NCBI GenBank assembly: GCA_016699405.1
Contig: CP064972.1
Coordinates: 1,953,501 to 2,017,500, forward strand
Length of the DNA: 64,000 nt
Direction of reading: 5' to 3'
Source: Holophagales bacterium
GTDB taxonomy: Bacteria > Acidobacteriota > Thermoanaerobaculia > Multivoradales > JAGPDF01
In this document: one piece after another, positions 17,384-25,512 of the stretch
How the letters are laid out: each line of letters opens with the position of its first letter
How positions within the stretch are numbered: position 1 is the first letter of the stretch
Notes under the pieces: model-generated
What the model saw: only the letters and a program-made list of their open reading frames with translations
Told to the model about the DNA's origin: nothing
Database searches by the model: none
Position numbers and translations under genes: made by a program

Positions 17384-18622
17384 ATGAGATCGGAGTCGAG
17401 CCTCGTGCCAGGGCCCTCAGGTCACCGCCTCGTTCTCGCCGGCCTGCTCGTCGCCGTCGTCGCCGCGAGTGCGCTCGCGCCGGGCGCGAGCGGGGAGCAG
17501 GCGCGAGGCAAGGGGATCGAGGCGCTGGCGCAGGAGGTCCGCGAAGCGCCGGGCGACGTCGATCGCCTGCTGCGCCTCGCGCGCGCTTACGAGAAGGCGG
17601 GTCGTCAAGCCGAGGCGGTGGCCAGTTTCCGGCAGGCTCTCGAGCACGATGCCTCGAACCTCGAAGCGCGCCAGGCGCTCGAACGGCTGGGTGCCATCGG
17701 CTGGAGCGAGGGCGAAGTGCTCTCGCGCGCCGACGAGATGCTGGCACTCGGCCGACTGCGCGAAGCCGCGTACCTCTACGAGCGCTTCCTCAAGGACCAT
17801 CCGGAGAGCGAGCGCGCCCGCAGCGGCCTCGCGCGGTCCCGGCCAGCCGACAGCGCGGCGTCCACCAGCCCGGCTCCGGCGGCGGCGACCGCGCCAAGCC
17901 CGGCTGCTGACCCGGAGCCCGACCGCGCTCCGGCGGTCGCCACGAGGACCGTCGGGGAGAGCGCGAGGGCGGCAGCCGCGACGGCCGAGCCGGACGGCGA
18001 GAGCCAAGTGGAGCGGGCACCGACAGCCCTTCCGGCGCCTTCGCCGGCACCATCGCCGGCGTCGCAGCCGCGGACGACGGCGGGCGCTCCGGGGAGCGTC
18101 ACCCCGCCGGCCGTCGGGCCGGGCGCGTCGTCGAGCGGCGGCGCAGCGATCGGGATGGCCCTTCTGGGCGTCGTACTCCTCGCCGGGGGAATCTTCGTCG
18201 CGCTGCGCCAGCGGCGACGCGGCCATGCGACGATGAGCGGCGATCTGGCGATGATGTCGTTGGCGGACGTGCTGCAGTTTCTCGGGCTCGGCGCGAGGAC
18301 CGGTGTTCTCGAGGTGAGCGCGTCGCCCGGCGCGGCGTCGATCTTCCTCGAGGCCGGACGAATCCGCGGCGCGATGGTGGGGGCAGCCTCCGGCCTGCCG
18401 ACGCTCTTCGATGCGCTCGGCTGGCGCGCCGGCAGCTTCCGCTTCGTCGAGCGGGCGCTGCCGTCCGACTGCGGAGAGCGGATCGACCTGCCGGTGCAGG
18501 AGGCGCTGCTCGAGTGGGCGGCGCGCGAGGACGTGGCGCACCAGGAAGCGGAGACCGCGATGCCCCCGTCGCTCCTCGACCAGATCGACGACGACACGCT
18601 CAATCGGCAACTGCCGTTCTGA
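17384..18622 (+). CDS. TPR membrane protein with C-terminal DUF4388-like domain
   Basis: A 412-residue protein. An N-terminal hydrophobic segment (17-37) and TPR repeats (about 45-150) are followed by a long Pro/Ala/Ser-rich linker (150-250), a transmembrane helix (about 252-272), and a C-terminal domain beginning SGDLAMMSLADVLQFLGLGARTG. That opening is characteristic of the DUF4388/PATAN-like domain found in gliding-motility and two-component regulators. Topology would place the TPRs outside and the DUF4388-like domain in the cytosol, so it could relay envelope state inward. It lies 22 bp after the thioredoxin-fold gene and is probably part of the same operon. Confidence 0.68.
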   Translation: MRSESSLVPGPSGHRLVLAGLLVAVVAASALAPGASGEQARGKGIEALAQEVREAPGDVDRLLRLARAYEKAGRQAEAVASFRQALEHDASNLEARQALERLGAIGWSEGEVLSRADEMLALGRLREAAYLYERFLKDHPESERARSGLARSRPADSAASTSPAPAAATAPSPAADPEPDRAPAVATRTVGESARAAAATAEPDGESQVERAPTALPAPSPAPSPASQPRTTAGAPGSVTPPAVGPGASSSGGAAIGMALLGVVLLAGGIFVALRQRRRGHATMSGDLAMMSLADVLQFLGLGARTGVLEVSASPGAASIFLEAGRIRGAMVGAASGLPTLFDALGWRAGSFRFVERALPSDCGERIDLPVQEALLEWAAREDVAHQEAETAMPPSLLDQIDDDTLNRQLPF

Positions 18623-18703
18623 AGGTCCTCCGGAGTCGCCGGAAAGCCCACGGCGGCGGTCTCTTTAGCCGCTCGGCGGCGTGCATCCTCCCTTCGTTTC
18701 ACC

Positions 18704-18709
18704 TAGTCT
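18704..18709 (+). promoter_or_regulatory. Putative -10 element (TAGTCT) of structured leader
   Basis: TAGTCT sits about 16 nt before the first arm of a nested set of inverted repeats. Initiation 6-8 nt downstream would start the transcript just ahead of the structure and give a 5' leader of about 180 nt. No good -35 is visible. Confidence 0.3.
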
Positions 18710-18725
18710 CGTCCGGCTTATCCAA

Positions 18726-18869
18726 CCGAGCCAGGGACCCGTCGCGATACGGCGGATTGACTCGCGGCGACAGCGTCGGGGCCGTCGCGCGAGCGTGTGC
18801 GTCTCGCGGGTCGGAACGACCGCGAGTCATCGGGTTGCCGGCTCGGTTTCCTGGGCGCGCTTTCGCGCC
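18726..18869 (+). ncRNA. Structured 5' leader, riboswitch-like candidate
   Basis: Nested perfect inverted repeats suggest a folded mRNA leader. P1 pairs CCGAGCC (18726-18732) with GGCTCGG (18840-18846). P2 pairs GACTCGCGG (18759-18767) with CCGCGAGTC (18820-18828). Inside P2, CGCGAG (18788-18793) pairs with CTCGCG (18803-18808). A separate hairpin, GGCGCG-CTTT-CGCGCC (18854-18869), follows P1 directly and precedes the GGGGGGAAG ribosome site of the gene at 18895. I could not match it to a known riboswitch consensus. In GC-rich DNA chance stems are common, but 7- and 9-bp nested arms closing a multibranch are less so. Confidence 0.4.
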
Positions 18870-18894
18870 GGGGTGCCATCGGGGGGAAGTCACC

Positions 18895-19671
18895 ATGATT
18901 CAGCGCAAGAGTCGGATCCTCGTCGCCGCGTTCGTTCTCGTCGCGCTCGCCGCCGTCGCCGGCGTGGCGGTCGCCGAGGAGGCGCGCGAGCCCTTCACCT
19001 ACGTCGCCGAGTGGACGATCGCGCGCGACCAGTGGAGCGGCTACGCCGAGTGGATCGCCAAGAACCACAAGCCGGTCCTCGACCGGCTCGCCGCCGACGG
19101 GACGCTCGTCGACTGGGGCATCTACGAGACCTACGTGCACACCGAGGGCGAGAACACGCACGGCATCTGGTGGACGGCGACGAGCTTCGCCGGGATCGAG
19201 AAGGCGCGCGTCGAGCTGCTCAAGGTGCCGATGCATCCGGCGGCCGCCGCGGGCGCCCACCACGACTACCTGCTGCGGGCGATCGAGGGGAAGAGCCGGA
19301 GCGCGACGGTGGCCGGCGGATTCCTGACCGTGAACACCAACGAGGTGCGCGCCGGGCACGAGAAGGAGTGGAAGGACAGCTTCGACACGTACTACAAGCC
19401 GGTGCTCGACGAGCTCGTGGCCAAGGGCACACTGGTGAGCTGGGCGTTGCACGCCGAAGACATTCACACCGGCCCGCGCGGTCTCCGCTTCCTGGTGAGC
19501 CTCTCGCCGAGCGCCGCCGCCGAGGACGAGATCGAGGCCGCCTTCACGGCCGCCGATGCCAAGCGCGGCGAGGCCCAGGGGCAGCTCCTGCGCAACCTGG
19601 CGCGGGAGTCGACGGTGATGGAGAGCCACCGCGACTACCTGGCGCGGGTGTCGGCCGGCTGGTCGAAGTAG
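18895..19671 (+). CDS. Secreted two-domain alpha/beta-barrel-like protein of unknown function
   Basis: A 258-residue protein with a signal peptide (residues 1-27) and two copies of a domain of about 105 residues. The first contains FTYVAEWTIARDQWSGYAEW and KPVLDRLAADGTLVDWGIY; the second contains VNTNEVRAGHEKEWKDSFDT and KPVLDELVAKGTLVSWALH. The pattern (strand, helix with aromatic/charged residues, KPVLDxL, strand) looks like a dimeric alpha/beta-barrel (DABB) half-barrel repeated so that one chain forms a full barrel. No catalytic motif is recognisable. It stands alone behind the long structured leader, with a strong GGGGGGAAG ribosome site. Confidence 0.65.
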   Translation: MIQRKSRILVAAFVLVALAAVAGVAVAEEAREPFTYVAEWTIARDQWSGYAEWIAKNHKPVLDRLAADGTLVDWGIYETYVHTEGENTHGIWWTATSFAGIEKARVELLKVPMHPAAAAGAHHDYLLRAIEGKSRSATVAGGFLTVNTNEVRAGHEKEWKDSFDTYYKPVLDELVAKGTLVSWALHAEDIHTGPRGLRFLVSLSPSAAAEDEIEAAFTAADAKRGEAQGQLLRNLARESTVMESHRDYLARVSAGWSK

Positions 19672-19867
19672 TCCAGCGGAACGCGGTCGCTTCCGGGCCG
19701 GCGGGCGAGCTTCGACAGCTCGTTCGCCGGCCCTTCCTGCTTCGTCCGCAGGGGGCACCAGGGACGGGTCGGCTGAGTCGAACGGGTGGCGGCCCACGGC
19801 GGCATGTGAACTTCCTCACGGACGCCGCCCGGCCGCTTCCGCGAGGATGCGCGCGGAACCCGACTGC

Positions 19868-20849
19868 ATGCTCCGTGCGACCGCCCTCGTCCTCCTGCTC
19901 GGTCTTTGGTGGGCGCCGGCGGCCTCGGCTGTCGCCTACGACATCGTCTACGTCCGGCAACCGCGCGCTCGAGCAGCGCACCGCTTTCGGCGGAGAGCGC
20001 GCTCGACGTACCCGGCGGGAAGCTCACGGCTGCCGTCCGCCCGCCCGCTTCATCGAGGAGCATGACGGCGCCGCGCTCGGCGTCGAGCAGCTTGGCGGCC
20101 GCCTGCAACACCACCTGCAGGACCTCGTCGAGGACCGTGGCGGCGTTGAGCGCCCGCGCCGCGTCCATCAGGGTCTGCAGATGACGGAGGTTCTCGCCCT
20201 CCTCCGGGCGCGGCTCGGCGGCGCGGCGCAGCTGGTTGAGGTCGAGCGCCAGCGAGATCGAACCGGTGTCGACCTCCTGAGCCACCTCGTACTCGACACG
20301 CGGACCGAAGCGCACCACGTCCCCCGGCGAGAGCGGACAGCGCTGGACCCGCGTTTCGTTGACGTAAGTGCCGCCGGCCGAGCCGAGATCCTCGACCTCG
20401 GCTGTCCGATCGACACCGGGCACGGGACGAGCAATGCCGGCGTCGGCTGGTGGCTCGACGACAACCGCCCGACGCTCGAAGTGAGCTCGCCGCGAGCCGG
20501 CGACAACGCGGCGCCGGTTTCGTTCGTTCGCGTCGGCCTCGCGGATGCGACGAGCGGAGTGGCGTTGGCGAGCCTGTCGATCACCGCCGACGTCGCGGTC
20601 GCCGTGCGACCCGCCGGGGCCGAGCTCGCCGACCTCGCGGCACCGGCAGGAGACGGCATCTACGAAATCGCACTCGGCGGCGCGCTCCCGCCGCTCGTGC
20701 GCCGTCACCTGCGCGTCTCGGTGCGCGATGTCCAGGGGAACGTGACGCGCGTCGACCGGCGTTTCTCGACAGTGCGCACCGGGCCGCTCTTCGCCGACGA
20801 ATGCGAGTGGGACGGCACGCTCGCCTGGTCGGCGGCGCTCGGCCGCTGA
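19868..20849 (+). pseudogene. Disrupted secreted beta-propeller-type gene
   Basis: The first 29-33 codons encode a signal peptide and AYDIVYVRQPR, which resembles the first strand of PD40/hydrazine-synthase-alpha-like propeller proteins. The 3' part (from about 20401) encodes about 150 residues of an Ig/fibronectin-like domain (LDDNRPTLEVSSPRAGDN onward) in a different frame, ending at 20849. Between them lies the inverted 446-bp copy of the FHA-GAF-SpoIIE gene. Removing the insert does not restore the frame, so the middle of the original gene, probably several hundred codons, is missing as well. Either the gene is genuinely broken or the assembly is chimeric here. Confidence 0.7.
19955..20400 (-). 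repeat. Inverted 446-bp copy of 13926-14371
   Basis: The minus strand reads through the end of an FHA domain and the start of a GAF domain (GGTYVNETRVQ, RHLQTLMDAARALNAATV) with 442 of 446 bases identical to the source and no gaps. The left junction coincides with a stretch (CGGCAACCGCGC) that also fits the expected coding sequence of the host gene, suggesting microhomology. The copy has no start, no phosphatase domain and no evident promoter, so it should be non-functional. Confidence 0.95.
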
Positions 20850-20891
20850 GCGTCGAAGCGAAAGGGCAGGGGCTGTCGGCGGGCGGAGCGC

Positions 20892-22406
20892 TCAGTGCGC
20901 TCGCCGCATGCTCGCCAGGTCGATTCCGGCCTCGCTCATCAGCGCGCGCACCGACTCGGGCATGCCGCCGTGCGAGGCCATGGCGTGCATCTCGTGCCCG
21001 AGGTAGCTGTGCTCGATCAGCAGCTTGAGGACGGCCAGCATGAAGCGCCGCTTCTCGGCCGTGAGCTCGCCGAGACGCTTGAACTTGTCGTGGAAGAAGT
21101 CGCCGGTCGCCCGGTGGAGCTCACGCTGCGTCTCCTCGAGCGTCATCGCCTTCGGCTTGATCACCGGCTCGACCAGGTTGTAGCGGCGGTAGTCGGTGGT
21201 CGCCACGTGGTCCTTGAGCTCGTCCCAGAGGTCGGCGTACGGCCACGGCGTGATGGCGAGGAAGAAGGCCATGTCGGGCGCGTACCACTTGGCGAGCTCG
21301 ACGGTGCGGCGGATCGTCTCGACGGTGTCGTCGGGCGTGCCGACGACGAACGAGGTCTCCGACACCATGGCGTGGGCGTTGATCAGCTCGATCGCCCGCT
21401 TCGAATCGGCGACCTTGACGTCCTTCTTGTAGAGGTCGAGTGTCGCCTGGTCGGTCGATTCGACGCCGACGTAGATGTGGCTGACGCCGGCGGCGCGGTA
21501 CTTGGTCAGGATCGCCTCGTCGCGCAGGATGTCGACGACCCGCGTTTCGAGCAGCAGCTCGACGCCGGTGCCGCGCTCGATCATCAGGTCGAGGATGCGC
21601 TCCCAGCGATCGCCGTCGACGGTCGGCGTCTCGTCGGAGAGCATCGCCACGCGCACGCCGTGGCGGTCGCGCAGCAGCTCGAGCTCGTCGACGAACGCCT
21701 CGGCCCGCCGCCCGCGCCAGCTGCGCTCCCAGAACTTCTGCTGCGAGCAGAACGAGCAGCGCTGCTTGCAGCCGCGCGACGAGCTGACGATCGCCAACTG
21801 ACCTTCGGGGCTCGGCCGGTAGAAGTAGCGCGGCCAGTCGACGAGGTCCCACGCCGGGACCAGTGCGTCGAGGTCGGCACAGAAACCGCGGTCGGGGCTC
21901 GCCACCGGCACCCCCTCGCGGCGGTAGGCGAGGCCGGCGACGCGAGCGAAATCGCCCGCCGTCGCCCGCTCCGCGCCGCCGCGGGCGGCAAGCGCCTCGA
22001 CCAGCTCGGCGAGGGTGTCTTCGCCTTCGCCGCGGACGATCAGGTCGACGTTCGGGTCGGAGGAGAGGATCTCCTGCCAGCAGAAGGTCGGGTGGACGTT
22101 GCCCATCAGCGTCACCGTCCGCGGGTTCCAGCGCTTGGCGGTGGCACAGACTTCGCGCGCGTCGGGCTCCATCGCGGTGATCGCCGTGACGCCGACGAGG
22201 TCGGGGCGGAACGCCTCGATCTCGCGTGCGATGTCGTCGTGCGTGTGGCCGAGCGACATCGCGTCGTAGATCCGCACCTCGGCGCCGGCGGCGCGGGCGT
22301 GCCCGGCGAGGTAGACGAAGTGCAGCGGCATCCAGACGCCGGCCGACTCCACCACACCCGAGTGGTAGGGCGGGGTGATCAGCAGGACGCGCGGGCGGTG
22401 GCTCAC
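20892..22406 (-). CDS. B12-binding-domain radical SAM protein (BchE-like)
   Basis: A 504-residue protein. The N-terminal 150 residues form a cobalamin-binding-like Rossmann domain (LLITPPYHSG, YDAMSLGHTHDD, GNVHPTF), and the radical SAM core starts near residue 205 with the [4Fe-4S] motif CKQRCSFC. YVGVESTDQ and SFVVGTPDDT in the TIM-barrel part are typical of the BchE/MiaB-like B12-radical-SAM superfamily. Members catalyse methylations, cyclisations and other difficult C-C chemistry; the substrate is unknown. The GTG start has GAGGAG about 10 nt upstream. It is transcribed leftward in the same direction as the ResB/CcsA operon, with 73 bp between. Confidence 0.8.
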   Translation of the reverse strand: MSHRPRVLLITPPYHSGVVESAGVWMPLHFVYLAGHARAAGAEVRIYDAMSLGHTHDDIAREIEAFRPDLVGVTAITAMEPDAREVCATAKRWNPRTVTLMGNVHPTFCWQEILSSDPNVDLIVRGEGEDTLAELVEALAARGGAERATAGDFARVAGLAYRREGVPVASPDRGFCADLDALVPAWDLVDWPRYFYRPSPEGQLAIVSSSRGCKQRCSFCSQQKFWERSWRGRRAEAFVDELELLRDRHGVRVAMLSDETPTVDGDRWERILDLMIERGTGVELLLETRVVDILRDEAILTKYRAAGVSHIYVGVESTDQATLDLYKKDVKVADSKRAIELINAHAMVSETSFVVGTPDDTVETIRRTVELAKWYAPDMAFFLAITPWPYADLWDELKDHVATTDYRRYNLVEPVIKPKAMTLEETQRELHRATGDFFHDKFKRLGELTAEKRRFMLAVLKLLIEHSYLGHEMHAMASHGGMPESVRALMSEAGIDLASMRRAH

Positions 22407-22479
22407 TCGGTTCGGCTCCTCGGTCGGCGGTCGACGCAGCCTATCGCGGCACGGGCTGTTCTGCCCACGAGACAGGCGC

Positions 22480-22821
22480 TCACCGGAATGCCATCGTCCA
22501 TTGCCACCAGATCCCGCCGCCGAAGACGGTGAAGAGCACCAGATGCTTGACGATCAGGGCGCGACGGCGTGCCAGCTCGGCTTCCGGGCCGTAGAAGTTG
22601 TCGACATAGGTGAAGGTCCGACCGGCGCCGGTCGCGAAGACCAGCATCACGGCGACGAGCCCGATCCAGAAGAGCTCCCGTTCCAGCCCGTCGAGGACGG
22701 TGCGGGAGGTGGCGTCGACGACCGCGCGCTCGAGCCACCAGACGCCGAGCACCGTCGCCGCCCACACGCCGGCGGCGAAGTCGTGAAGAAAGCCGATGAT
22801 CACCTTGCCGATATTGCGCAC
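22480..22821 (-). CDS. Small integral membrane protein of cytochrome maturation operon
   Basis: A 113-residue protein with three predicted membrane helices (roughly residues 10-27, 48-66 and 92-110). It starts GTG, 5 nt after the preceding stop, with GGGAG 8 nt upstream. FLHDFAAGVWAATVLGVWWL resembles the first helix of CopD-like or haem/copper membrane proteins, but I see no conserved metal ligand set beyond His14. As the last gene of the ResB-CcsA-lipoprotein operon, it may take part in cytochrome c assembly or electron transfer; this is positional inference. Confidence 0.6.
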   Translation of the reverse strand: MRNIGKVIIGFLHDFAAGVWAATVLGVWWLERAVVDATSRTVLDGLERELFWIGLVAVMLVFATGAGRTFTYVDNFYGPEAELARRRALIVKHLVLFTVFGGGIWWQWTMAFR

Positions 22822-22826
22822 GGCGT

Positions 22827-23375
22827 TCAGCTCCCGATCGACGTTTGCGGCCGGGCGAGATGGCCGCTCTGCCCGCCCGCACCCGGCTGGAATCCCTTCG
22901 GCTCGAGGTAGTCGCTGCGTTCGGTCCGCCCCTTCTGGACCTTCCACACGCCGCTCTCGCGCGCGAGCTCCCAGCGCATCCACAGGTCGGCGACGAAGAC
23001 CGGTCCGGCGGGCATGCCGGGCTTGAGCGCCCGATCCCAGTAACGCCAACGCTCGCGCGTGCGCACGACCATCGCGTCAGGCCCCGGCGTGGTCGCCTCC
23101 AGCAACTCGAGCGACTCGACCCGGCTCTCGAGTGCCAGATGGCCTGCCCGCTTGAGGTCGATGAGGGCGACGAGCCGCCGCAACTCGTCCTGACCGGCCA
23201 CGGTTTCGAGGCCGCGTGGGTCGTTCGTGCGGTAGGCGACGATCAGCGCGTCGTTGTAGCGACGCACGGCCGCCTCCGCCTCGCGCTCGAGACGGAGGCG
23301 CGCACAGCCGGCGGTGAGCTCCACTGCCAGAGCCGCAGCGAGGCCGAAGCCGAGAGCGCGCCGGCCCGCTCTCAA
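22827..23375 (-). CDS. Lipoprotein of unknown function
   Basis: A 182-residue protein with a lipobox (LTAGC, Cys near residue 22), so probably lipid-anchored. The mature part begins with a helix rich in Arg/Glu (LEREAEAAVRRYNDALIVAYRTNDP) and ends in strands with WRYWD and FVADLWMRWELARESGVWKVQK, resembling the IMS/NTF2-like small alpha+beta domains. The start appears to be TTG overlapping the stop of ccsA (TTGA), with GGGGAA upstream; the frame has no better start. It lies between ccsA and a small membrane protein in a four-gene operon. Confidence 0.6.
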   Translation of the reverse strand: MRAGRRALGFGLAAALAVELTAGCARLRLEREAEAAVRRYNDALIVAYRTNDPRGLETVAGQDELRRLVALIDLKRAGHLALESRVESLELLEATTPGPDAMVVRTRERWRYWDRALKPGMPAGPVFVADLWMRWELARESGVWKVQKGRTERSDYLEPKGFQPGAGGQSGHLARPQTSIGS

Positions 23376-24190
23376 CGCGGTTCCCCGACCATGTAGAAGT
23401 TGTGGATCGTCGGCGTGACGAGGACGACGACGTAGAGGGTCACGATCATGAACGCCAGCGCGAGGAGCGTGAGCCACGCCATCCGACGCGGCGGCCAGCC
23501 GTGCAGGATCCGGAAGTGGAGGATCACCCCGAGGGCGACCCAGGTCGACAGGGCCGTGGTCTCGATCGGATCCCACGCCCAGTAGCGGCCCCACGACTGG
23601 TGTGCCCAGAGCGAGCCGGCAGCGATCATCACGCCGAGGAAGAGGAACGAGACGAGCAGGAACTGGTGAGCGTAGAGGTCCAGCTTCGCGGGCGCCGGGA
23701 AGCGTTCGAGCCTTCCGGGTTGCCGCTCCTTGGCCAGGTAGGCGACAGCGCACGCGGCTGCGATCACCGTCGCCGCGCTGTAGAGCTTGGCGAAGCCGAT
23801 GTGCAGCCAGAGCCAGTAGGAGCGGAAGATGATCGGCACCTCGTTGCGCACGCCCATCGTGTCGACCGCCCAGCCCATCATGAGAAAGCCGGCGGGCAGC
23901 ACGAACACCCCGAGCGGGCGCAGGCCGGGAGCGACACGCGCCGCCACGAGGTAGACGGCGACGAGCAGGAAGCTGTTGGCCGAGAGCACCTCGTAGCGGG
24001 TGGAGAACGGACCGTGCCCGACCTCGGACCAGCGCATCGCGATCGCGGCCAGGTGCGGCAGAAGCCCGATTGCCGCGACCGCGTGCCCCCAGGCCCCAGC
24101 TCCCCGTTTGCGGAAGGCGGCCTCGGCAAAGAAGAGCGCGGTGGCGACGGCGTAGCAGGTGGCGGCGGCCCAGAACGCGGCGGACTGCAT
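23372..24190 (-). CDS. ccsA: Cytochrome c biogenesis protein CcsA (System II)
   Basis: A 272-residue, eight-helix-type membrane protein. The WWD haem-handling motif is clear near residues 195-210 (WAHQSWGRYWAWDP followed by ETTALSTW), and conserved His residues flank it (the first near residue 46-60 in the PHLAAI region and a late one in TPTIHNFY). CcsA and ResB form the haem export/ligation complex that attaches haem to CXXCH motifs of exported apocytochromes. The ATG overlaps the ResB stop by one base (TGATG). It lies next to the 14-haem operon. Confidence 0.9.
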   Translation of the reverse strand: MQSAAFWAAATCYAVATALFFAEAAFRKRGAGAWGHAVAAIGLLPHLAAIAMRWSEVGHGPFSTRYEVLSANSFLLVAVYLVAARVAPGLRPLGVFVLPAGFLMMGWAVDTMGVRNEVPIIFRSYWLWLHIGFAKLYSAATVIAAACAVAYLAKERQPGRLERFPAPAKLDLYAHQFLLVSFLFLGVMIAAGSLWAHQSWGRYWAWDPIETTALSTWVALGVILHFRILHGWPPRRMAWLTLLALAFMIVTLYVVVLVTPTIHNFYMVGEPR

Positions 24191-25437
24191 CAGGAGCTCT
24201 CCTCGGTGGCAGTGTGCGACGGCGGGGGTGTCGCGTTCGCCCAGTCGGCGACGAGCGCTTCGCGTCCGCGGGTCAGATAGACCCAGGCGGCGGGCTCGAC
24301 GCCTGTTGCGGCGATCTCGGCGGCGCCCGCCGGAAGCGTCAGCAGCGCCGCGCCGAGCAGCACCAGGGTGAAGCCGGCAAAGACTGCCGGCATCCCCGGG
24401 TTGATCGAGTAGGTGAACCCTCCCCAGCGAACGACCGTGACGAGGCGCGCCGGTTCGCCGCCGAAATCGAAGGGGAGGCCGGCGGCGAGCGGCGATCGCC
24501 GTCCTCCCCGCTCGATCCAGACCGCCAGCGCGCCCGTGCCCGCGGGGTCGTGCAGCGAGCGGTCGCTGTCGACGCCGAAGACGACGGGCAGGCCGCTCGG
24601 CGAGTTGAAGGTGCCGTGCGCGCGGTGATCGCCTTCGTCTCTCAGGTGCAGGGCGCGTGCGCCGAGCTGCGGTGACTCGACGACGACGGCGAGGCCGGAC
24701 GGGATCGCCTGGAAGAGGGTCGCTCCAGCGACCTCCACGCCGGCGGCGCGGTCGAGCGCTCGTTCGATGGGCGCGGTTCCCGGCGGCTCGACGCGGATCC
24801 GGCTCGCCCGGTCCGGTGCGTAGCCGCGCTGGTGGAGGAACGGGTCGAAGGCGAGCAGGCCGATCGCCAGGTCGGGTGGCGCGGAGGGCGCGAACGGTCC
24901 CCGGTCGCGGCCGAACACCGTGCCGGGCGCCGCGAGGCGCACCGATTCTCCTTCGGCGATCTCGAACGCGCCGCCGTCGTGCCAGCCCTGCTGGGCGACG
25001 ACTCCGGCCATCAGGGACAGCAACCCCAGGTGCAGCACCCATCCGCCCCAGAGTGCCGCGCGAGCGCGAAAGCAGGCGCCGCCGCTTCGGGGTCGCGAGA
25101 AACCCTGAGCGGCAAGGAAGGCGGCGGCGTCGATCCCTGCGCGGACCGGGAGCTGGAAGCCGTACGGCCGCACCCGCCCGCGGAAGAGAGCGGCCACCCG
25201 CAACGTGCGATCCCAGGTGCATGCGGCGGTCGAGAGGAAGAGCAGCAGTGCCGCGCCGAGGAAGACCGGGGACGAGAAAGGACGATCGAGATGCAGCGCG
25301 AGCGCCCAGGCCGGCACGCGTGGGCCGCCAGGACGCTGCCACGGATACCAGGCGGCGAGGCCGCCGTAAACGGCGAGGAAGGCGAGCACGCCGAGCGCGA
25401 GGCGCGGCGAGCGTAGGAGCTTCCAGAGGCGGGACAC
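24190..25437 (-). CDS. resB: ResB/Ccs1-family cytochrome c biogenesis protein
   Basis: About 415 residues with three N-terminal membrane helices, a large extracytoplasmic domain (about 130-360) and a final helix. The opening SRLWKLLRSPRLALGVLAFLAVY and the later VVRWGGFTYSINPGMP are typical of ResB, the apocytochrome-binding partner of CcsA. I chose the GTG at 25437, which gives the normal ResB N-terminus; a GTG eight codons upstream is possible. A TACGAT hexamer lies 6 nt before 25437, hinting at a leaderless transcript. This is the first gene of a four-gene operon and is separate from the fused ResB-CcsA gene at 35682. Confidence 0.85.
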   Translation of the reverse strand: MSRLWKLLRSPRLALGVLAFLAVYGGLAAWYPWQRPGGPRVPAWALALHLDRPFSSPVFLGAALLLFLSTAACTWDRTLRVAALFRGRVRPYGFQLPVRAGIDAAAFLAAQGFSRPRSGGACFRARAALWGGWVLHLGLLSLMAGVVAQQGWHDGGAFEIAEGESVRLAAPGTVFGRDRGPFAPSAPPDLAIGLLAFDPFLHQRGYAPDRASRIRVEPPGTAPIERALDRAAGVEVAGATLFQAIPSGLAVVVESPQLGARALHLRDEGDHRAHGTFNSPSGLPVVFGVDSDRSLHDPAGTGALAVWIERGGRRSPLAAGLPFDFGGEPARLVTVVRWGGFTYSINPGMPAVFAGFTLVLLGAALLTLPAGAAEIAATGVEPAAWVYLTRGREALVADWANATPPPSHTATEESS

Positions 25438-25460
25438 GCGCGGATCGTACCCGGAAGACA

Positions 25461-25497
25461 CGACGGGCGGGAGCCTCGCGAGGCTTCCCGCCCGTCG
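25461..25497 (-). terminator. Hairpin terminator after 14-haem cytochrome gene
   Basis: CGACGGGCGGGAGCCTCG (25461-25478) pairs with 25479-25497, an 18-bp stem with one bulged T. It falls between the end of the 14-haem gene and the start of resB, both leftward. There is no T-tract. Confidence 0.65.
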
Positions 25498-25512
25498 AAG
25501 ATGGCCGAGAGG

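Noticed and set aside
13926..20400. Diversity-generating retroelement (template/variable repeat pair)
   Set aside because: The four differences are not at adenines, the copy is not at a gene 3' end, and no reverse transcriptase is present.
13926..20400. Transposon-mediated duplication
   Set aside because: No transposase, terminal inverted repeats or target-site duplication flank either copy.
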